From contig OY762070.1 in the NCBI GenBank assembly GCA_963665195.1, forward strand, positions 1,798,001 through 1,862,000: 64,000 nt of DNA, read 5' to 3'. The notes beneath the pieces were generated by a model, which saw only the letters and a list, made by a program, of their open reading frames with translations, had not been told where the DNA came from and did no database searches. The position numbers and the translations under genes are program-made. The DNA is from VXYL01 sp963665195 (GTDB taxonomy: Bacteria > Pseudomonadota > Gammaproteobacteria > Pseudomonadales > Azotimanducaceae). Of this stretch, positions 59,238 to 64,000 are shown in pieces; the first letter of the stretch is position 1, and each line of letters opens with the position of its first letter.

Positions 59238-60404
59238 ATGCTGATCCCGCGCCCACAGGCTGCCGAACGCATCACGCGGTCCTTTCGCGTGCATCCTGCG
59301 GTAGCGCTCACCGGGCCGCGCCAATGCGGCAAGACGACGCTTGCGGAGCAGTTCGGCGCCGCCGCAGCGGGCTCCGGGGCAGAAGCGCCGGTCACGCGCT
59401 TCGATCTGGAACGGGCGACCGACCATCGGCGGCTGCAAACGCCGGAGCAGGCGCTGTCGCCGCTCGCCGGCCTCGTGATCATCGACGAAATCCAGCGCGA
59501 GCCCGCGCTCTTCGAGACGTTGCGCGTGCTGCTCGATCGCCAGGGCACCCCGGCTCGCTTTCTGCTGCTCGGCAGCACCTCGCCCGCTCTCGCGCAGGGA
59601 GCGTCCGAGACGCTCGCCGGGCGCGTCGGCATGGTGCCGCTGGCTGGATTCGACATCACGGAGGCGTCGGCGGCGGATTGGCGCGCGCTGTGGCTGCGCG
59701 GCGGCTTCCCGCGCAGCTATCTGGCTGCGGACGATGGCGACTCGACATTGTGGCGGGAGACGTTCGTCGAGACCTTCCTGCTGCGCGACATCGCCGACCT
59801 CGGCCTCAACGTGCCAGCCGAGGCGCTGCGTCGCTTCTGGACCATGGTCGCCCACTACCACGGCCAAGTCTGGAACGCCGCCGAGTTCGCCCGGGCCATC
59901 GGCAGCACCCAGGCGGCCGCGCGACGGTATCTGGACATTCTCGCCGCGGCACGCATGGTGCGCGTGCTGCCGCCGTGGTTCGAGAACTTGAAGAAGCGTC
60001 AGGTCCGGGCACCGAAGATCTACGTTCGAGACAGCGGGCTGCTGCACGCGCTGCTTGGTCTCGACACGCCGAATGCGCTAACCGGCCATCCGAAGGTGGG
60101 CGCTTCGTTCGAGGGGTTTGCCATTGAACAGATCCTGTCCTGCCACATGCCGCGCGAAGCCTATTTCTGGGCGACCCATGCCGGTGCCGAGCTAGACCTG
60201 CTGCTGCATGTGGGCGGCAAGCGGTTCGGCTTCGAGTTCAAGCTTGCGGATGCGCCAGGCACCACCAAGTCCATGCGCACTGCGCTCAGGGACCTGGCGC
60301 TCCAACACCTATGGGTTGTCTATCCGGGCGACGAGACTTACACCTTGGACGAGCGAATCACGGCGCTGCCGATTGGAAAGGTGCCAGGCATCGCCATGCA
60401 CTAG
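59238..60404 (+). CDS. AAA ATPase with DUF4143 domain
   Basis: A 388-residue ATPase of the widespread AAA_14/DUF4143 type. Walker A is ALTGPRQCGKTTLAEQF near residue 25 and Walker B is LVIIDEIQREPALFETL near residue 80. Arginine-rich segments and the DUF4143 region (ARAPKIYVRDSGLLHALLGL-like, FEGFAIEQILS, ELDLLLHVGGKRFGFEFKLA) follow. The E-F-K of the last motif resembles a PD-(D/E)XK-like site. The role is unknown, and many such genes are mobile or toxin-linked. An inverted repeat lies directly upstream. Confidence 0.88.
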   Translation: MLIPRPQAAERITRSFRVHPAVALTGPRQCGKTTLAEQFGAAAAGSGAEAPVTRFDLERATDHRRLQTPEQALSPLAGLVIIDEIQREPALFETLRVLLDRQGTPARFLLLGSTSPALAQGASETLAGRVGMVPLAGFDITEASAADWRALWLRGGFPRSYLAADDGDSTLWRETFVETFLLRDIADLGLNVPAEALRRFWTMVAHYHGQVWNAAEFARAIGSTQAAARRYLDILAAARMVRVLPPWFENLKKRQVRAPKIYVRDSGLLHALLGLDTPNALTGHPKVGASFEGFAIEQILSCHMPREAYFWATHAGAELDLLLHVGGKRFGFEFKLADAPGTTKSMRTALRDLALQHLWVVYPGDETYTLDERITALPIGKVPGIAMH

Positions 60405-60417
60405 GGCTGAGCTGGAT

Positions 60418-61893
60418 TCACCCGGCCCGGTAGCGGGTGCGGATCGTGTAGACGCTGTCGCCCGTGAGCACGCCGGCGCGGCCGAACAGGCGGCCGTTTT
60501 CCCAGTTGGAGAGGCCGAGTTCCGGCTTGTTGAGGGCGAACTGGCCGTCCACCCAGCGGCTGTGGCCGTCGCCGACGAAGGGGGCGTCGATGGTCTGGTA
60601 GAAGCGATCCTGCTCGGCTTGATCCGTGGAGACGAGAGTGCCGACCAGGCGCGGGCTGTACTCGTTGAAGAGACCGACCGCTTGGTCGATGGAATCGGCG
60701 ACCGCCAGGGTGACTTCGGGGGAATCCTCCCACTCCCACTCGGTGCCGAGCTGCTCTGTCCGCAAGGGTTCGGCTTGGGGCTCGTGGCTTGGGCCATCGG
60801 CGCGGGCTATGTCCACTTTGGTGGAGAAGAGCGTTTCGTCCACGAGGCGTTCGGCGCCCGGCGCGACATGGAGCTTGAACGGTGCGCCCCGTGCCGCTGC
60901 AGCTTCGGCCAAGCCCTGGAGCACGGTGTCCGCGCGCTGCCGCAGCCCGGGACCGTCGATGAGGCAGCAGACGTTGAGCGTGTTGCAGACCTTGCGATCA
61001 AGTGAGCGCACTACCGCGTAGCGCAGGGCGTCCTCTTCGGCACCGGCCGATGCGACGATCCACGCGCCGCCGGTGCCGTGCAGGCTGACGGGCGTGCCGA
61101 CGCTCTGCGCCAGTGCGCCGAGGGTCGCGACCGTGCGTCCCGAGCCGCGGGCGACGGCGAGGCTCAGGCGCCGGTCGAGAAACAGCGCCCAGCCCGCGGC
61201 GTGCGCGGCGCTGTCCACCAGCACGACGGCGCCACGCGGCAGTCCGGCGGCTTCAAGGGCCGGTTCGATGGCCATGTGCATGATGGTCCCCGCCGTTGCC
61301 AGCGCATCGGCGCCGATGCGGAACGCCACGGTGTTGCCGCCGCGCAGCACGCCGCAGGCATCGGCGAGCACGTTGGGACGGCCCTCGAAGACGAAGGCGA
61401 CGATGCCGAGCGGGGCGCCGAGCATGTCGACGCGGAAGCCGTCGTGGCGAATCGTCTCCAGCACCGCGCCGCGCCGGGAAGGCGTGGTCGCCCAGCCGCG
61501 CAGGCCGTCGATCATCTTGGCGCGCATGTCGGCGGAGACGGCGAGGCGCGTCGTCGACCTGCCCCGGGCCTGCGCCCGCGCCACATCCTCGGCGTTGACC
61601 GCGGCGATCTCGTCCCAGACGGCGTCGTCCTGCAAACGCTGCGCGGCATGGTCGTAGAAGGCGACGATGGCGTCATCTGCAACGTCCTGCAGCGCCCGGA
61701 AGGCATCGGCCGCCGCATCCACCGCTTCCTTCGCGCGGGCGAACTCCGCGCTCGGCAGGTGCATCAGACCGGCCACGGCATTGGCCACCACGCGATCGCC
61801 GGGCCGGTAGGCGGCGGCGGTGGCGGCGTCCACGGTCAGCATCTCGCCGTCGGCGGACAGGACGACGGTGCCGGGAGCAAGGGATTGGTTCAC
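60418..61893 (-). CDS. proA: ProA-like glutamate-5-semialdehyde dehydrogenase
   Basis: A 491-residue aldehyde-dehydrogenase-fold protein most like ProA, which makes glutamate semialdehyde for proline. Recognisable are FVFEGRPNVLADACGVLRGG, NTVAFRIGADAL, the catalytic cysteine region RKVCNTLNVCCLIDGPGLRQ and the closing HSRWVDGQFALNKPELGLSN. It is about 70 residues longer than ProA at the N-terminus, and the nucleotide-site region (ARGSGRTVATLGALAQSVGT) departs from classical ProA. No proB lies nearby. A related aldehyde dehydrogenase is possible. The GTG at 61893 is the chosen start. Confidence 0.65.
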   Translation of the reverse strand: MNQSLAPGTVVLSADGEMLTVDAATAAAYRPGDRVVANAVAGLMHLPSAEFARAKEAVDAAADAFRALQDVADDAIVAFYDHAAQRLQDDAVWDEIAAVNAEDVARAQARGRSTTRLAVSADMRAKMIDGLRGWATTPSRRGAVLETIRHDGFRVDMLGAPLGIVAFVFEGRPNVLADACGVLRGGNTVAFRIGADALATAGTIMHMAIEPALEAAGLPRGAVVLVDSAAHAAGWALFLDRRLSLAVARGSGRTVATLGALAQSVGTPVSLHGTGGAWIVASAGAEEDALRYAVVRSLDRKVCNTLNVCCLIDGPGLRQRADTVLQGLAEAAAARGAPFKLHVAPGAERLVDETLFSTKVDIARADGPSHEPQAEPLRTEQLGTEWEWEDSPEVTLAVADSIDQAVGLFNEYSPRLVGTLVSTDQAEQDRFYQTIDAPFVGDGHSRWVDGQFALNKPELGLSNWENGRLFGRAGVLTGDSVYTIRTRYRAG

Positions 61894-61987
61894 GGCGGGG
61901 AGTTTACGGCTGTCGCCGCCGGGCGCAACGTAGGCCGCTGGGCGGCGTTTAACATGGGCGCTCCGAGACCGTGGACGCGCGTTCCCT

Positions 61988-62617
61988 ATGCCCCCGTTGG
62001 AGCGGATGCCGGAAGACCACATCTACCAGGCCTACGGCGTGTACCTCTTGGCGTCGCAGCACCGCTTGATCCGGCGCCTGAAGCGCGTCTACGAGCCGTC
62101 CTACCACGGCAACAAGGCGTGGAAGTCCAGCTTCCTGTTGATGGACTACCTGCTCCACAACCCCTTGCGCATCGGCGCGCGGGTGCTGGAACTCGGCTGC
62201 GGCTGGGGACCGGCGTCGGTGTTCTGCGCGCGCCGCTTCAAGGCGCGGGTCACTGGCTTCGATCTGGACAGCGACGTGTTCCCCTATCTCGAAGTGCTGG
62301 CGGCGCTGAACGACGTCAAGGTCGCCGCGCTGGAGGGCGACTTCCGCGCTTTGGACGGCGACAAGCTGCATATCCAGCACATGCTGATCGGCTCCGACAT
62401 CTGCTTCTGGGACAACATGGTGGAGCCGCTGTTCGAGCTGGTGGAGCGCGCCCTCGGCAATGGCGTCAAGCGCGTGGTGATCGCCGATCCCGGGCGGCCG
62501 ACCTTCTACGAACTGGCGGACCGCTGCGCCAAGGGCCCGCGCCGGGCGACGCTCACCGAGTGGTACGCCACCGAGCCCACGCGGATCACCGGCGAAGTGC
62601 TGGAAGTGCGGCCGTGA
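61988..62617 (+). CDS. SAM-dependent methyltransferase
   Basis: A 209-residue class I methyltransferase with the SAM-binding motif VLELGCGWGPASVFCARRF near residue 66, the acidic TGFDLDSDVFPYLEVL and a C-terminal VVIADPGRPTFYELADRC. The latter resembles small protein- or lipid-methyltransferase-like proteins (ETFB-KMT-type pattern). The substrate is unknown. An ATG at 62006 (MPEDHIYQAYGVYLLA) could be the true start. It is divergent from the ProA-like gene. A partial copy of its 3' end occurs at 63026-63116. Confidence 0.8.
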   Translation: MPPLERMPEDHIYQAYGVYLLASQHRLIRRLKRVYEPSYHGNKAWKSSFLLMDYLLHNPLRIGARVLELGCGWGPASVFCARRFKARVTGFDLDSDVFPYLEVLAALNDVKVAALEGDFRALDGDKLHIQHMLIGSDICFWDNMVEPLFELVERALGNGVKRVVIADPGRPTFYELADRCAKGPRRATLTEWYATEPTRITGEVLEVRP

Positions 62618-62695
62618 CGGGGGAACCTTTGGCGGTGCGCAGCCGATCCGGCTAGCCCAGGGTGTCATTGTTCCCTCTACGTAAGGAGCAAACAG

Positions 62696-62908
62696 GTGAA
62701 GGACCGAGATGCGAGCCGACAACTGCTGCCTGTCGCGATGCCGACCGCCTGCGTTCTCGGCTGCATGGCAACGCTTTGGGCTTTCGTCTTGGGCGCGTCG
62801 GTTTGGTTAGCCGTGCCTGTGGGACTGGTATGCACCGTTGGCGCGAAGGTCGCTATCGACAGGTTCGGATCCTACCTCCGGCGCGGCGAACGGGAGGGCT
62901 CCGACTGA
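62696..62908 (+). CDS. Small two-helix membrane protein
   Basis: A 70-residue protein starting at a GTG with AGGAG seven bases upstream, a strong ribosome-binding site. Two hydrophobic stretches (MPTACVLGCMATLWAFVLGA and VWLAVPVGLVCTVGAKVAID) form a hairpin in the inner membrane, with a charged C-terminus. The function is unknown. It follows the methyltransferase gene by 78 bp. Confidence 0.55.
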   Translation: MKDRDASRQLLPVAMPTACVLGCMATLWAFVLGASVWLAVPVGLVCTVGAKVAIDRFGSYLRRGEREGSD

Positions 62909-63025
62909 CATGCGCGCGGATACACAAGCGGAGCCACGCGGACACACGCCGCAGCGTCTACCAAGTGACAGCACGCTGACATCGCCAAGCCTACCCGGTC
63001 ATGTCGTAGCGTCTACGCAGTAGTC

Positions 63026-63116
63026 GAGCGGCTGTTCGAGCTGGTGGAGCGCACCCTCGGCAGTGGCTTCGGCGTGCGGTGATCGCCGATCCCGGGCGGC
63101 CACCTTCCACAAACTT
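63026..63116 (+). pseudogene. Partial duplicate of the methyltransferase 3' region
   Basis: This stretch closely matches 62423-62520 of the methyltransferase gene: GAGCGGCTGTTCGAGCTGGT against GAGCCGCTGTTCGAGCTGGT, then GTGATCGCCGATCCCGGGCG in both. Small deletions break the frame. It is a decayed tandem fragment about 600 bp downstream of its parent. No gene lies in the 117 bp between it and the small membrane protein. Confidence 0.75.
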
Positions 63117-63420
63117 GGTGGGCGTTCCGGACGATGTTCTGGAGCGGGCCGTGGACGTGATCCTCGTCATGTGCCTGATGCCGCAGGCCATCATCCTGCG
63201 CAACTACTACCACGGCTTGCTGATGGTGAGCCGGCGCACGGGCGGCATGGCGGTTGGCGGGATTCTGCGCGTGGGGATGGCCGCCCTTGCCCAGGCGGCG
63301 TATCTGGCGGGGTGGCTGTACCATGTGACTGCGGGCTTCATCCCGATCCTCGGCTTCGCCGCGGAAGCGGTGGTGGGGGCGGTGAGTGCTCGGGGGGCGG
63401 GCGGCGGATTTACCACCCGT
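63079..63420 (+). pseudogene. Fragment of a polytopic membrane transporter
   Basis: Translation after the methyltransferase fragment gives LVGVPDDVLERAVDVILVMC, RNYYHGLLMVSRRTGGMAVG and GGILRVGMAALAQAAYLAGW, a run of hydrophobic helices. The central RNYYHG/RRTGGMA pattern recalls MATE- or ANK-like membrane proteins. No proper start exists, because the frame runs out of the duplicated methyltransferase piece. The 3' boundary is unclear. It is probably the C-terminal remnant of a lost transporter. Confidence 0.5.
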
Positions 63421-63446
63421 CCGAACCCCGCTCAAGGAGCCGCCCG

Positions 63447-63587
63447 CTACCGCTCCCGGAAAATGTGGCGAAGCCGAACTTGCTCATCCCTTCGGTTCGG
63501 GGTCTTGTCGCTTTCGAACCCTGCATCCCGTAGCCGCTCGCCGATATGGCCCTCCCAAGTCTCCCTTCGGATGGCTCCCGGACTCAC
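63447..63587 (-). CDS. Possible 46-residue protein
   Basis: A GTG at 63587 opens a polar frame (SPGAIRRETWEGHIGERLRD, AGFESDKTPNRRDEQVRLRH) ending at 63447. It lies 13 bases after the stop of the upstream small gene on the same strand. No ribosome-binding site or family is recognised. Confidence 0.3.
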   Translation of the reverse strand: MSPGAIRRETWEGHIGERLRDAGFESDKTPNRRDEQVRLRHIFRER

Positions 63588-63600
63588 GCCGCACAGTGCT

Positions 63601-63903
63601 TTAGACGACGCGGTGGGCTTGCCACGCAACCGACCACTCGCTGTCCTGCAGCCAACCAATCTCGTCCAAGCCAGTCCGGTGCCCATCAAGCGCACGCAGC
63701 ACAGCCACGCGAAGTTCCCGCTCTGGCAACACGCGCAACGCGCGTAGCAGTTCCTCTTCACTGAGATCCGCCACCAACTTCGCCCAGTCGCCCCTATAGG
63801 ACCGGGCGAGTTCATTGGGTGCCACAGGCCGAGGCCGGTTGTCCGCCAGCCTCTGCCTCTGGCGTTCAGTCAGTTCTCCAAGGACATCGCCTATCGTTGC
63901 CAT
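63601..63903 (-). CDS. Small hypothetical protein
   Basis: A 100-residue, charged helical protein (MATIGDVLGELTERQRQRLA, DWAKLVADLSEEELLRALRV). The start is the ATG at 63903, preferred over an in-frame ATG at 63990 that adds an unrelated-looking Trp-rich leader. No family is recognised. It may form a pair with the small frame directly downstream. The remaining 97 bp to the window end hold nothing I can support. Confidence 0.5.
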   Translation of the reverse strand: MATIGDVLGELTERQRQRLADNRPRPVAPNELARSYRGDWAKLVADLSEEELLRALRVLPERELRVAVLRALDGHRTGLDEIGWLQDSEWSVAWQAHRVV

Positions 63904-64000
63904 TAGAGCCTCCAACCCCCCCTTCTCGCATGAGGACACCGTACCACCCGGATTACCGGGCCGCAATGCGTGCCACACGTGCCACGCCATCTGTTGGCAG

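Overview
The window is 64 kb of GC-rich DNA with densely packed protein genes and no rRNA, tRNA or CRISPR array that I could find. The adjacent uvrC-pgsA pair, a Wza/Wzc-type polysaccharide exporter and long-form GAPDH suggest a proteobacterium, most likely an uncultured gammaproteobacterium. No ribosomal or phylogenetic marker is present, so this is inference.

Region 1 (about 0.1-21.1 kb) is a surface-polysaccharide locus. It has a Wza-like export protein, a Wzc-like tyrosine kinase with ten tyrosines in its tail, an outer-membrane barrel, two consecutive O-antigen ligase/polymerase-like membrane proteins, seven glycosyltransferases, two FkbM methyltransferases, a radical SAM protein and a beta-propeller protein. 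Genes 19.7 to 13.1 kb form one minus-strand operon. No flippase or initiating sugar-phosphate transferase is visible, so the locus probably continues to the left.

Region 2 (21.1-26.6 kb) is a mosaic. It holds an Rpn-like PD-(D/E)XK nuclease with a tandem copy of only its C-terminal part, a 5'-truncated glycosyltransferase-sulfotransferase fusion, and a two-gene module of an OLD/SMC-like ATPase and a small PD-(D/E)XK-like protein with its own promoter. That module is the best candidate here for a poorly described defence system.

Region 3 (26.6-37.4 kb) is catabolic or secondary metabolism: an SDR, a TauD dioxygenase, a CmcJ-like oxidoreductase, HyuA without HyuB, a CHY zinc finger, a two-subunit molybdenum hydroxylase, a methyltransferase-CBS fusion and an LLM flavin enzyme.

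Region 4 (37.5-44 kb) is a defence island. A helicase remnant and a frameshifted HNH endonuclease precede a CBASS operon made of a divergent WYL regulator (CapW), a patatin phospholipase effector (CapV), a CD-NTase and an E2-E1 ligase (Cap2). Cap3 is absent.

Region 5 (44-64 kb) returns to metabolic and housekeeping genes: crotonase, LLM enzyme, flavodoxin-like protein, UspA, a frameshifted aldo/keto reductase, GST, hydroxyacid dehydrogenase, GAPDH, DUF503, uvrC, pgsA, a DUF4143 ATPase, a ProA-like dehydrogenase and a methyltransferase with a decayed partial duplicate. A complete ISKra4-like insertion sequence (50976-52556) with a 9-bp target duplication sits in the leader of a two-gene membrane module. 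Two short elements in region 1 share its terminal sequence and look like derived MITEs.
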